Source: Pseudomonadota bacterium
GTDB taxonomy: Bacteria; Pseudomonadota; Alphaproteobacteria; Sphingomonadales; Sphingomonadaceae
DNA: 5,436 nt
Direction of reading: 5' to 3'
Assembly (NCBI GenBank): GCA_029781465.1
Contig: JAKOWQ010000076.1
Location: 1-5,436, forward strand
In this document: one piece after another, positions 1-5,436 of the stretch
Layout of the letters: each line of letters starts with the position of its first letter
How positions within the stretch are numbered: position 1 is the stretch's first letter
Made by a program: the position numbers and the translations under genes
Notes under the pieces: model-generated
The model's input: the letters and a program-made list of their open reading frames with translations, nothing else
The model's database searches: none
Told to the model about the DNA's origin: nothing

Positions 1-359
<359 letters not shown>

Positions 360-369
360 TTACTTCATT

Positions 370-462
370 CGTCATGCTGAACTCGTTTCAGCATCCATTG
401 TGCCATGATCACCGACCAGTGCCTTGAGGCACGATGGACCCTGAAACAAGTTCAGGGTGACG
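370..462. repeat. REPIN-like element: two palindromic repeats in inverted orientation
   Basis: Two related 34-nt units, 371-404 and 428-461, lie head to head; the first matches the reverse complement of the second at 28 of 34 positions. Each unit contains its own perfect 8-bp hairpin with a 5-nt loop: stem 374-381/387-394 (ATGCTGAA/TTCAGCAT) and stem 438-445/451-458 (ACCCTGAA/TTCAGGGT). Four of the six differences between units are paired changes that keep the stems intact (TG..CA in one, CC..GG in the other). A third small hairpin lies in the spacer, 419-432 (GTGCC-TTGA-GGCAC). This is the architecture of REP/REPIN elements mobilised by RAYT transposases. From memory, CCTGAAC-type palindromes are common in sphingomonads. 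Because it sits inside the presumed ilvNC transcript, it may affect mRNA stability or the ratio of ilvC to ilvBN. Confidence 0.8.
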
Positions 463-482
463 GTGAATGTGAGAATTCGAAC

Positions 483-1001
483 CTAAACCCCCGTAGCTCC
501 GCGCATCATGCCGACCACCCCGGTGCGGCCAACCTCGACCAGCCCCAGCTCGCGCATCAGCGCGACGAAGCGGTCGATCTTCTCGGGCGCGCCGGTAAGT
601 TCGAAGATAAAGCTGCTGGTGGTGGTGTCGATCACGCTGGCGCGGAACACATCGGCGAGGCGCAGGGCTTCGACCCGGGCGTCGCCGGTACCCGCCACCT
701 TGACCAGCGCCAGCTCGCGCTCGACGTGCGGGCCAGCCTCGGTCAGATCGATCACCCGATGCACCGGCACCAGCCGATCGAGCTGGGCATGGATCTGGTC
801 GATCACCGCGGGCGGCCCGTGGGTGACGATGGTGATCCGGCTGACCGAATGGTTCTCGGTAATATCGGCCACGGTCAGGCTGTCGATGTTATAGCCGCGC
901 GCGGTGAACAACCCGGCGATCTTCGCCAGAATCCCGGCCTCGTTGTCGACCGTGATGGTCAGAACATGGCGCTCGGACGCCTCTTGCTTGATCTTCATCA
1001 T
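483..1001 (-). CDS. ilvN: Acetolactate synthase small (regulatory) subunit
   Basis: This is the regulatory subunit of acetohydroxyacid synthase. It activates the IlvB catalytic subunit and mediates feedback inhibition by valine. The 172-residue protein has an N-terminal ACT domain (about 12-85) with the family signature around DNEAGILAKI (19-28) and ARGYNIDSLTVA (34-45). N20, G23 and N38 match the residues that bind valine in E. coli IlvH. The C-terminal domain (about 95-165) ends in the conserved RTGVVGMMRG (159-168). Length is typical of the long-form alphaproteobacterial small subunit. Two ATGs sit in tandem; the one ending at 1001 is preferred because GAGGA (1014-1010) lies 8 nt upstream. 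That Shine-Dalgarno overlaps the ilvB stop codon, and the ilvB stop to ilvN start gap is only 11 nt, so the two are translationally linked. A longer open frame reaching 1226 is only overlap with ilvB. Confidence 0.97.
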   Translation of the reverse strand: MMKIKQEASERHVLTITVDNEAGILAKIAGLFTARGYNIDSLTVADITENHSVSRITIVTHGPPAVIDQIHAQLDRLVPVHRVIDLTEAGPHVERELALVKVAGTGDARVEALRLADVFRASVIDTTTSSFIFELTGAPEKIDRFVALMRELGLVEVGRTGVVGMMRGATGV

Positions 1002-1012
1002 CACAGGTGTCC

Positions 1013-2755
1013 TCAGACCAGTGCCTTGGCGGCATCGTCCATCGTGCCCGCTACCGCATCTCCGTAAAGGATCATCTCGGTATGCGCCGCGCCCGAGGGG
1101 ATCATCGGGAAGCAATTGGCCTCCTTGGCGACCAGGCAATCGACGAACACCGGGCCGGGATGATCGATCATCGCCTGGATGCCCGCGTCGAGCTGGCTTT
1201 CGTTCTCGATCCGGATGCCCTTCCACCCGTAGGCTTCAGCCAGCTTCACGAAATCGGGCAGACTGTCGGAATAGCTTTCCGAATAGCGGCTTTCATAGGT
1301 CAGCTCCTGCCACTGGCGGACCATGCCCATCCATTCGTTGTTGAGCACGAAGACCTTGACCGGCAGGCGGAACTGGGTGGCGGTGCCCATTTCCTGCACG
1401 TTCATCTGGATCGAGGCATCGCCGGCGATGTCGATCACCAGACGCCCCGGATTGCCCAGCTGCGCGCCGATCGCGGCGGGCAGGCCATAGCCCATCGTGC
1501 CCAGCCCGCCCGAGGTGAGCCAGCGGTTGGGGGCGAACTGCGGGAAATACTGCGCCGCCCACATCTGGTGCTGGCCGACTTCGGTGGCGATCACCGGGTC
1601 CTTGTCGCGGGTCAGCGCGAACAGGCGCTCGATCGCCAGTTGCGGCATGATCGCCTGGGCATTTTTGGGGTAGGCCAGGCTGTTGCGCGCGCGCCAGCCG
1701 TCGATCCGGGCCTTCCATTCGCTGAGATCCTGCGGCTTGCGGGTTCCCCAGGCCTCGATCAGCTGTTCCAGCACCTCGGCACAATCACCGATTATCGGCA
1801 GGTCGACCCGCACGGTCTTGTTGATCGAGGCGCGGTCGATATCGACGTGGATCTTGGTGGAATGGGGCGAGAAGGCATCGAGCCGCCCGGTCACCCGGTC
1901 ATCGAAGCGCGCGCCCAGGCACAGAATCAAGTCGGCCCGGTTCATCGCCATGTTGGATTCGAAGGTGCCGTGCATGCCCAGCATGCCCAGCCAGTCCGGG
2001 TGATCGGCGGGAAAGGCGCCAAGCCCCATCAGGGTCGAGGTGGTCGGCGCGCCGGTCAGTTCCTGGAGTCGGCGCAGCAGCGCGGCGGCATGGGGGCCGG
2101 AATTGATGACCCCGCCGCCGGTGTAGAATACCGGGGCCTTGGCATTGGCGAGCAGCTCGATCGCACGGGCAATGTCGCGGTCGGCCGCGCGGGTCTGCGG
2201 ATTGTAGCGCACCTCGCGCTGCGGAGCGGCTTCGCTCCACGCGGCGGAGGCAATCTGCACGTCCTTGGGAATGTCGATCACCACCGGGCCGGGGCGGCCG
2301 GTGGTGGCGATGCGAAACGCTTCCTCCACAATCCCCGCCAGCTCGGAGGGATCCTTCACCAGATAGTTGTGCTTGGTGCAGTGGCGGGTGATGCCAACGG
2401 TATCGGCTTCCTGAAAGGCATCCGATCCAATCAGCGCGGTGGGCACCTGGCCGGTGATCACCACCAGCGGGATCGAATCCAGAAAGGCATCGGCAATGCC
2501 GGTGACGGCATTGGTTGCCCCCGGACCGGAGGTGACAAGTACCACGCCGGGCTTGCCGGTGGAGCGGGCATAGCCCTCGGCCGCATGGGCCGCGCCGGCC
2601 TCGTGCCGGACCAGGATATGGCGAATCCGGGCATCGCCGAACAGGGCGTCATAGATCGGCAGCACCGCCCCGCCGGGATAGCCGAACACGAATTCGACCC
2701 CCTGCTTGACCAGGCTTTCGACCAGGATGCTTGCGCCGCTGCGCTCCTCGTTCAC
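1013..2755 (-). CDS. ilvB: Acetolactate synthase large (catalytic) subunit
   Basis: A thiamine-diphosphate and FAD enzyme that condenses two pyruvates, or pyruvate with 2-oxobutyrate: the first common step of branched-chain amino acid synthesis. The 580-residue protein has full family length. Visible landmarks are FGYPGGA (24-30), the cofactor-activating glutamate E52 in [30 protein letters not shown] (102-116), RFDDRVTG in the FAD region (283-290), and the ThDP/Mg motif GD (445-446) to NN (472-473). W482 in MVRQWQ matches the tryptophan that sets 2-oxobutyrate preference in AHAS II. P105, W482 and S554 are all the herbicide-sensitive residues. The start is GTG at 2755-2753: an in-frame TGA lies at 2776-2774, no ATG occurs before the conserved N-terminus, and GAAAGG (2770-2765) is placed 9 nt upstream. 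The gene has a long structured leader and is followed directly by ilvN. Confidence 0.98.
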   Translation of the reverse strand: MNEERSGASILVESLVKQGVEFVFGYPGGAVLPIYDALFGDARIRHILVRHEAGAAHAAEGYARSTGKPGVVLVTSGPGATNAVTGIADAFLDSIPLVVITGQVPTALIGSDAFQEADTVGITRHCTKHNYLVKDPSELAGIVEEAFRIATTGRPGPVVIDIPKDVQIASAAWSEAAPQREVRYNPQTRAADRDIARAIELLANAKAPVFYTGGGVINSGPHAAALLRRLQELTGAPTTSTLMGLGAFPADHPDWLGMLGMHGTFESNMAMNRADLILCLGARFDDRVTGRLDAFSPHSTKIHVDIDRASINKTVRVDLPIIGDCAEVLEQLIEAWGTRKPQDLSEWKARIDGWRARNSLAYPKNAQAIMPQLAIERLFALTRDKDPVIATEVGQHQMWAAQYFPQFAPNRWLTSGGLGTMGYGLPAAIGAQLGNPGRLVIDIAGDASIQMNVQEMGTATQFRLPVKVFVLNNEWMGMVRQWQELTYESRYSESYSDSLPDFVKLAEAYGWKGIRIENESQLDAGIQAMIDHPGPVFVDCLVAKEANCFPMIPSGAAHTEMILYGDAVAGTMDDAAKALV

Positions 2756-2772
2756 CGAACCAGACCTTTCAT
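2752..2772 (-). CDS. Candidate six-codon leader peptide MKGLVR overlapping the ilvB start
   Basis: An ATG at 2772-2770 opens a frame reading Met-Lys-Gly-Leu-Val-Arg and ends at TGA 2754-2752. Its stop overlaps the ilvB initiator as GTGA (2755-2752). Two of the six codons specify branched-chain amino acids. The frame covers the ilvB Shine-Dalgarno, so ribosomes reading it would open the stem that hides that site. It has no clear Shine-Dalgarno of its own; the nearest AGG (2791-2789) is 16 nt away. It could be chance, and the call is an inference from position. Confidence 0.2.
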   Translation of the reverse strand: MKGLVR

Positions 2773-2797
2773 TTCATGACGCGGGCCGCCTGAAAGG
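2765..2797 (-). promoter_or_regulatory. Stem sequestering the ilvB Shine-Dalgarno
   Basis: On the mRNA strand CCTTTCA (2797-2791) is perfectly complementary to TGAAAGG (2771-2765), giving a 7-bp stem with a 19-nt loop. The distal arm contains the GAAAGG that serves as ribosome binding site for the ilvB GTG at 2755. In this fold initiation at ilvB would be reduced. It does not overlap the 12-bp hairpin just upstream, so both can exist together. The stem is AU-containing and of moderate strength; the regulatory role is inferred. Confidence 0.4.
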
Positions 2798-2800
2798 ACC

Positions 2801-2828
2801 GACCCGGCACAGTTGCCTGTGCCGGGTC
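2801..2828 (-). promoter_or_regulatory. 12-bp GC-rich hairpin with GCAA tetraloop in the ilvB leader
   Basis: GACCCGGCACAG (2828-2817), GCAA (2816-2813) and CTGTGCCGGGTC (2812-2801) form a perfect 12-bp hairpin. Read on the minus strand, the loop is GCAA, a stable GNRA tetraloop; on the plus strand it would be TTGC, so the RNA function most likely belongs to the ilvB transcript. The following bases (GGTCCTTTC) have only a short T-run, so it is not a classical intrinsic terminator. It could be an attenuator, a stability element, or a weak terminator for miaA, whose stop is 80 nt upstream. The structure is certain; its role is inferred. Confidence 0.6.
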
Positions 2829-2849
2829 TCCCTCTCCAACTCGCGCAAG

Positions 2850-2865
2850 AACCGCAAGAGCGGTT
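2850..2865 (-). promoter_or_regulatory. Small leader hairpin upstream of the 12-bp stem
   Basis: AACCGC (2865-2860), TCTT (2859-2856) and GCGGTT (2855-2850) form a perfect 6-bp hairpin near the 5' end of the predicted ilvB transcript. It overlaps the Leu/Val codon cluster of the candidate leader frame, the position expected for the first, ribosome-sensitive stem of an attenuator. Six base pairs can occur by chance, so support comes mainly from context. Confidence 0.35.
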
Positions 2866-2875
2866 ATGGCCTGCG

Positions 2876-2904
2876 CCTCTATTGGACGCAAAATATCATG
2901 TCAA
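2876..2904 (-). promoter_or_regulatory. ilvB: Candidate ilvBN(C) promoter
   Basis: A consensus -35 box TTGACA (2904-2899) is followed after 17 nt by TAGAGG (2881-2876), a poor -10 match (3 of 6). Transcription would start near 2869, giving a leader of about 115 nt. The promoter begins 3 nt after the miaA stop codon, which suggests that ilvB has its own promoter in addition to any read-through from miaA. The -35 match and location are good; the -10 assignment is uncertain. Confidence 0.45.
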
Positions 2905-2907
2905 GCA

Positions 2908-3867
2908 TCAATTGCGCAATAAAGATACAAAATGACTACCCGGATCGAAATGTTCACTCTCGACTCTGGGCCAATTGTGCGGCGGCTGGCGGCGGAACCA
3001 GGTGTATTGACGCTTCGCATAGTTGCGCGTGGCCTGCGCGCCGCGCTCCCGCGCCTCATCCAGAGCAATCTCACCGCGCAGCAAGGCGGCGATTTCGGGC
3101 ACCCCGATCGCCCGCATCACAGGTAGGGCGGGATCAAGATTGCGAGCGAGAAGGTGCCGCACCTCGTCGGTTGCGCCGCGTTCGAGCATCTGAGCGAAGC
3201 GCAGGTCGCAGCGCGCGTAGAGCCAATCGCGCGGAGGCAGCAGCACCAGCGGGTGCAGAGCCACTCCGGCGCCGATTCCGCCGCTCAGCTCGGCTTGCCA
3301 TGCCGCCAGCGGCTTGCCGGTGGAACGCACGACCTCAAGCGCGCGGGCGATCCGCGCCGCATCGTTGGGCGAAAGCGCGGCGGCCCGCGCGGGGTCTTCG
3401 CGCGAGAGCGCGGTATGGGCCTCGGCAACCGGCAGCGCGCGCACGGCATCGCGAACAGCAGGGTCGATCGGCGGGACCGGCGCGATCCCGTCCAGCAGGG
3501 TGCGCAAGTAGAGCCCGGTGCCGCCCACCAGGATCGGCACTCCGCCCGCGCCGTGCACCGCGGCGATCACGTTCCGCGCGCGGTCTGCCCAGTCGGCGGC
3601 GGAACAGGCCTCGGCCCCGTCCCATTCCCCGAACAGGCGGTGAGGGACGCCTTGCATTTCCTCGGGCGTGGGGCGGGCGGAAAGCACGGCAAGGTCTGTA
3701 TAGACCTGCGCGCTGTCGGCATTGATGATCGTGGCCGGGCGGCCCTGTGCGAGCACCGCCAGCGCGAGGCGCACCGCCAGATCGCTCTTGCCGCTGGCGG
3801 TCGGCCCTGCGATGAGCGCCAGCGGCGGCGCCTGGCCGTCCGATTCAGGGGATTGAGACGTGCTCAT
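2908..3867 (-). CDS. miaA: tRNA dimethylallyltransferase
   Basis: The enzyme transfers a dimethylallyl group to N6 of A37 in tRNAs reading UNN codons, the first step of i6A/ms2i6A formation. The 319-residue protein has the P-loop GPTASGKS (21-28), DSAQVYTDL (51-59; D51 is the family's catalytic aspartate), [16 protein letters not shown] (112-127), [10 protein letters not shown] (170-179), RAIGVPEI (252-259) and the C-terminal [13 protein letters not shown] (281-293). Length is normal. The ATG at 3867-3865 is chosen because it places the P-loop about 20 residues in, as in relatives. The frame stays open to 4020, but that extension is antisense to serB and low in complexity. The chosen ATG has no visible Shine-Dalgarno. 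The gene start overlaps divergent serB by 8 nt, and its promoter must lie within serB coding sequence. It ends just before the ilvB promoter. Confidence 0.96.
   Translation of the reverse strand: MSTSQSPESDGQAPPLALIAGPTASGKSDLAVRLALAVLAQGRPATIINADSAQVYTDLAVLSARPTPEEMQGVPHRLFGEWDGAEACSAADWADRARNVIAAVHGAGGVPILVGGTGLYLRTLLDGIAPVPPIDPAVRDAVRALPVAEAHTALSREDPARAAALSPNDAARIARALEVVRSTGKPLAAWQAELSGGIGAGVALHPLVLLPPRDWLYARCDLRFAQMLERGATDEVRHLLARNLDPALPVMRAIGVPEIAALLRGEIALDEARERGAQATRNYAKRQYTWFRRQPPHNWPRVESEHFDPGSHFVSLLRN
2911..2920. promoter_or_regulatory. Perfect palindrome ATTGCGCAAT, possible operator
   Basis: A 10-bp perfect palindrome lies 6 bp upstream of the ilvB -35 box and includes the last three sense codons of miaA. 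The location suits an activator or repressor site for the ilvB promoter. The regulator is not identifiable, and a 10-bp palindrome may be chance. Confidence 0.25.
3847..3852 (+). promoter_or_regulatory. serB: serB ribosome binding site, inside miaA
   Basis: AGGGGA lies 7 nt before the GTG at 3860-3862 and supports that codon as the serB start. It sits within the first codons of miaA on the opposite strand. Confidence 0.7.
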
Positions 3868-4732
3868 TGCCAGGGTGATAGCACAGGCCGAAGCGCTGTC
3901 TGCCAATTGCGATGCAGCTGTCCACGCGCTTGAGGCGGCGGGGCTGACAGTGCGCGTGGCAGAACCGCTGCGCGGCGATGCGGGTGTGCTGGAGATCGAG
4001 ACCGGGGCAGGCGATGCCACCCTGTTACGCGCGGTGCTCGATCGGCACTTCGATCCCTCCGACCTGCTGGTTTGCGATCACCGCCCCGCCGTGCCTGCGG
4101 TATTCGTCTCGGACATGGATTCAACCATGATCGGGCAGGAATGCATCGACGAGCTGGCCGATTTTGCCGGGATAAAGGACCAGATCGCCGCGATCACCGA
4201 GCGCGCGATGCAGGGTGAGCTGGACTTTGCCGAGGCACTGATCGAACGGGTGCGGCTGCTGGGCGGGCTGGGCGAGGACGCGATCCAGCAATGCCTGGAC
4301 GAGCGCATCCGCGATATGCCCGGCGCGGCGACACTGGTCGCGACGCTGAAGGAGCGGGGCTGCCGCACCGTGCTGGTGACCGGCGGGTTTCACCAGTTCG
4401 CCGATCCCGTGGCCGATCGGCTGGGGTTCGAGCACGTGGTCGGCAACCGGCTGGCCACTTCGCATGGCCGGCTGAGCGGCGGGCTGGTGGGCGACATCGT
4501 CGACAGCTCGGTCAAGGAACGGGTGCTGCGCGAGGAAATGGCGCGCCACGGCGGAACCAGCCTGGCCACCGGTGACGGCGCCAACGATATTCCGATGCTG
4601 GTCGCGGCGCATTATGGCCTGGCCTATCATGCCAAGCCCAAGGCGCGCCTCGCGGCCAACGGCGCGATCGATCGCGGCGATCTGACTTCGGTGCTGCGCC
4701 TGTTGGGTGTGGCAGAAGGGGAGTGGGCCTAG
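3860..4732 (+). CDS. serB: Phosphoserine phosphatase
   Basis: A HAD-superfamily phosphatase that hydrolyses O-phosphoserine to serine, the last step of the phosphorylated serine pathway. The 290-residue protein has an ACT-like N-terminal domain (about 1-75) and a catalytic HAD domain. The HAD motifs are complete: motif I DMDST (85-89, nucleophile D85 and acid D87), motif II VTGG (173-176), motif III lysine K219 in SSVKERVL, and motif [11 protein letters not shown] (238-246). EQ-type substrate residues follow motif I in [12 protein letters not shown] (91-102). The start is GTG at 3860, supported by AGGGGA 7 nt upstream and by the sequence MLIARVIA, which I recall as typical of sphingomonad SerB. 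The gene diverges from miaA with overlapping starts and converges on the MsrQ-like gene; its TAG (4730-4732) shares CTAG with that gene's stop. Its promoter must lie inside miaA. Confidence 0.97.
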   Translation: MLIARVIAQAEALSANCDAAVHALEAAGLTVRVAEPLRGDAGVLEIETGAGDATLLRAVLDRHFDPSDLLVCDHRPAVPAVFVSDMDSTMIGQECIDELADFAGIKDQIAAITERAMQGELDFAEALIERVRLLGGLGEDAIQQCLDERIRDMPGAATLVATLKERGCRTVLVTGGFHQFADPVADRLGFEHVVGNRLATSHGRLSGGLVGDIVDSSVKERVLREEMARHGGTSLATGDGANDIPMLVAAHYGLAYHAKPKARLAANGAIDRGDLTSVLRLLGVAEGEWA

Positions 4733-5310
4733 GCGCCCCTGCGTCCCCTGGCCCAGACCGCGATCCGCAGCCCCAATGCGCCCAGCGAAACCGCCAGGGC
4801 CAGCGCGGCATAGGGCATCTCGCGCCCCTGAATGACCCGGCCGAGATAGGAAAAGGTGAAAATGAACCACAGCCAGTGGATGCCGAGCGTGTGCAGCCGC
4901 TTCCAGTTGCGGCCCAGCTTGCGCATCGCCGCGTCGTTCGAGGTCAGCGCCATCAGATAGAGCAGGGCATAGGCAGCGCCACCGCCGATCAGGGTCTGCG
5001 CTGTCGGCGCTTTGCCTGCCGTGCTGTTGTAGCTCGCCAGCGCATAGAGGTGCACCGTGTGGCTGGCGGCGAAACCCAGCCCCCACCAGCGGCGGTCGCG
5101 CCACAGCGCGCGGGTGAGGGGTGAGTGCCAGAGCCGCCCGAGCGACGAAGCGGCATAGGTCAGGATGAACAGCGGAAAGCCGACCCGCGCCGTCCAGCGC
5201 GCGGCGTGGAGCCAGGCATCGGCCGGATCGCCACCCGATCTGAGCCCCAGGGCCAGTGCGGCAAGGCTCAAGATCAGACCCAAGGCCATTGGCCAGCGGC
5301 GCGCCATCAT
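4729..5310 (-). CDS. Ferric reductase-like / MsrQ-like haem-binding membrane protein
   Basis: The 193-residue protein appears to have six membrane helices at about 8-24, 42-58, 76-93, 105-123, 142-158 and 167-186. RRWWGLGFAASHTVHLYAL (73-91) and NWKRLHTLGIHWLWF (135-149) resemble the haem-ligating helices of the ferric-reductase domain and of MsrQ/YedZ (compare the family's TLHLLIYL and WKRLHRLVYL). H87 and H140 are the best candidates for conserved haem ligands. The second histidine usually found about 14 residues after RLH is absent; H145 lies nearby instead. No msrP-like catalytic partner is in view, so a general quinol or electron-transfer role is as likely as methionine sulfoxide repair. 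Tandem ATGs at 5310 and 5307 follow GGAGAGGG; either could be used. The stop overlaps the serB stop in a shared CTAG. The family is fairly sure, the function is not. Confidence 0.75.
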   Translation of the reverse strand: MMARRWPMALGLILSLAALALGLRSGGDPADAWLHAARWTARVGFPLFILTYAASSLGRLWHSPLTRALWRDRRWWGLGFAASHTVHLYALASYNSTAGKAPTAQTLIGGGAAYALLYLMALTSNDAAMRKLGRNWKRLHTLGIHWLWFIFTFSYLGRVIQGREMPYAALALAVSLGALGLRIAVWARGRRGA

Positions 5311-5346
5311 ATCCCTCTCCCATCGATCTTATGCGCGGGATGGGTA

Positions 5347-5368
5347 GGCAATTTGCAACTTGATTGCC
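5347..5368. promoter_or_regulatory. Dyad GGCAAT-N10-ATTGCC, possible operator
   Basis: Perfect 6-bp inverted arms (5347-5352 and 5363-5368) flank a 10-bp spacer that starts with the palindrome TTGCAA (5353-5358). Arm centres are about 16 bp apart, which suits a dimeric regulator. The dyad lies in the 114-bp spacer between the divergent MsrQ-like gene and the gene starting at 5425, so it could act on either. A weak minus-strand promoter pair, TTGCAA (5358-5353) and CATAAG (5333-5328) with a 19-nt gap, overlaps it. Function is inferred. Confidence 0.3.
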
Positions 5369-5384
5369 ATCGGATTCGGTTGTA

Positions 5385-5401
5385 TTGACACTTCTGTAAG
5401 T
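5385..5401 (+). promoter_or_regulatory. TTGACA box with overlapping ACTT-ctgt-AAGT dyad
   Basis: A consensus -35 hexamer TTGACA occupies 5385-5390, 34 nt before the ATG at 5425. It overlaps a short inverted repeat ACTT(ctgt)AAGT (5390-5401), extended by a second AAGT at 5402-5405. No good -10 box is found at 16-18 nt spacing; the closest is CAGTAA at 5408-5413. The arrangement could be a promoter with a repressor site laid over it. Confidence 0.35.
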
Positions 5402-5424
5402 AAGTCGCAGTAACAGGTCCTGCC

Positions 5425-5436
5425 ATGAACATGATG
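5425..5436 (+). CDS. Start of an unidentified gene (four codons, MNMM)
   Basis: An ATG at 5425-5427 opens Met-Asn-Met-Met and runs off the window. ACAGG (5413-5417, read as A-C-A-G-G) lies 7 nt upstream as a plausible Shine-Dalgarno, and a TTGACA box lies 34 nt upstream. Further ATGs at 5431 and 5434 leave the exact start open. Nothing can be said about the product. Confidence 0.4.

Larger units (their letters stand above)
2769..2891 (-). other. Candidate leader-peptide frame with clustered Ile/Leu/Val codons
   Basis: One minus-strand frame is open from the TGA at 2903-2901 down to the TGA at 2771-2769. At 2867-2838 it reads ITALAVLARV, with ATA, CTT, GTT, CTT and GTT as the branched-chain codons, all A/T-ending and so probably uncommon in this GC-rich genome. 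The first hairpin (2865-2850) lies on these codons. The frame's TGA overlaps the next ATG as ATGA (2772-2769). The weak point is the start: no ATG or GTG precedes the codon cluster, only TTG at 2891-2889, which has no Shine-Dalgarno and lies upstream of the transcript start implied by the TTGACA promoter. It may be a degenerate or falsely suggestive leader. Confidence 0.22.

Noticed and set aside
411..427. A 13-nt match (GACCAGTGCCTTG) between the repeat's spacer and the end of ilvB near 1016-1028.
   Set aside because: Too short to show a relationship; the ilvB copy is explained by coding sequence.
367..479. ATTCG on both sides of the repeat (367-371 and 475-479) as a possible target-site duplication.
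   Set aside because: Five bases, with the left copy running into the repeat and the right copy 13 nt beyond it; most likely chance.
1002..1226. N-terminal extension of ilvN by 75 residues.
   Set aside because: It overlaps the conserved C-terminus of ilvB in another frame, whereas the ATG at 1001 has a well-placed Shine-Dalgarno and a normal protein length.
1007..2779. A plus-strand frame open for about 590 codons antisense to ilvB.
   Set aside because: It mirrors ilvB exactly, has no recognisable domain, and reads as low-complexity His/Arg/Gly-rich protein, as expected from the antisense of a GC-rich gene with few stop triplets.
2801..2828. The 12-bp hairpin as a classical rho-independent terminator of miaA.
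   Set aside because: No sustained T-run follows on the minus strand, and it lies downstream of the likely ilvB promoter, so a leader role fits better, although weak termination is not excluded.
3868..4020. N-terminal extension of miaA by 51 residues to an upstream ATG.
   Set aside because: The extension is Ser/Ala-rich, antisense to conserved serB sequence, and places the P-loop far later than usual for MiaA.
4121..5323. A minus-strand frame open for about 400 codons across serB antisense and the MsrQ-like gene.
   Set aside because: Composition is typical of a shadow frame, and the two real genes it covers have clear family motifs in other frames.

Overview
This window is GC-rich chromosomal DNA of an alphaproteobacterium, most likely a member of the Sphingomonadales. 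The assignment rests on three things: protein character, the gene order serB - miaA - ilvB - ilvN - ilvC, and a paired palindromic repeat of a kind I associate from memory with sphingomonad genomes. No species can be named from sequence alone.

Layout on the minus strand, in transcription order. miaA (3867-2908, tRNA dimethylallyltransferase) is followed by a leader region of about 150 nt. Then come ilvB (2755-1013) and ilvN (1001-483), the large and small subunits of acetolactate synthase, and the first 116 codons of ilvC (350-1), ketol-acid reductoisomerase. ilvB, ilvN and ilvC catalyse consecutive steps of valine/leucine/isoleucine synthesis and look like one operon. A REPIN-like double-hairpin repeat (370-462) sits between ilvN and ilvC.

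On the plus strand, serB (3860-4732, phosphoserine phosphatase) diverges from miaA with start regions that overlap by 8 nt. It converges on a minus-strand gene for a six-helix ferric-reductase/MsrQ-like membrane protein (5310-4729), and the two share a CTAG that provides both stop codons. A final plus-strand gene starts at 5425 and leaves the window after four codons. The 114-nt divergent spacer before it holds a dyad and a TTGACA box.

The genes themselves are ordinary housekeeping genes. The most interesting part is the ilvB leader (about 2756-2905). It has a TTGACA box, a small hairpin, a perfect 12-bp hairpin capped by a GCAA tetraloop on the mRNA strand, and a stem that would hide the ilvB ribosome binding site. 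It also has an open frame with five Ile/Leu/Val codons in ten, linked to ilvB through two start/stop overlaps (ATGA, then GTGA). Together these suggest attenuation or translational control by branched-chain amino acids. That reading is an inference, and its main weakness is the lack of a good start codon for the leader frame. I see no mobile genes, CRISPR arrays, tRNA or rRNA genes, and no convincing novel system beyond the leader and the repeat.
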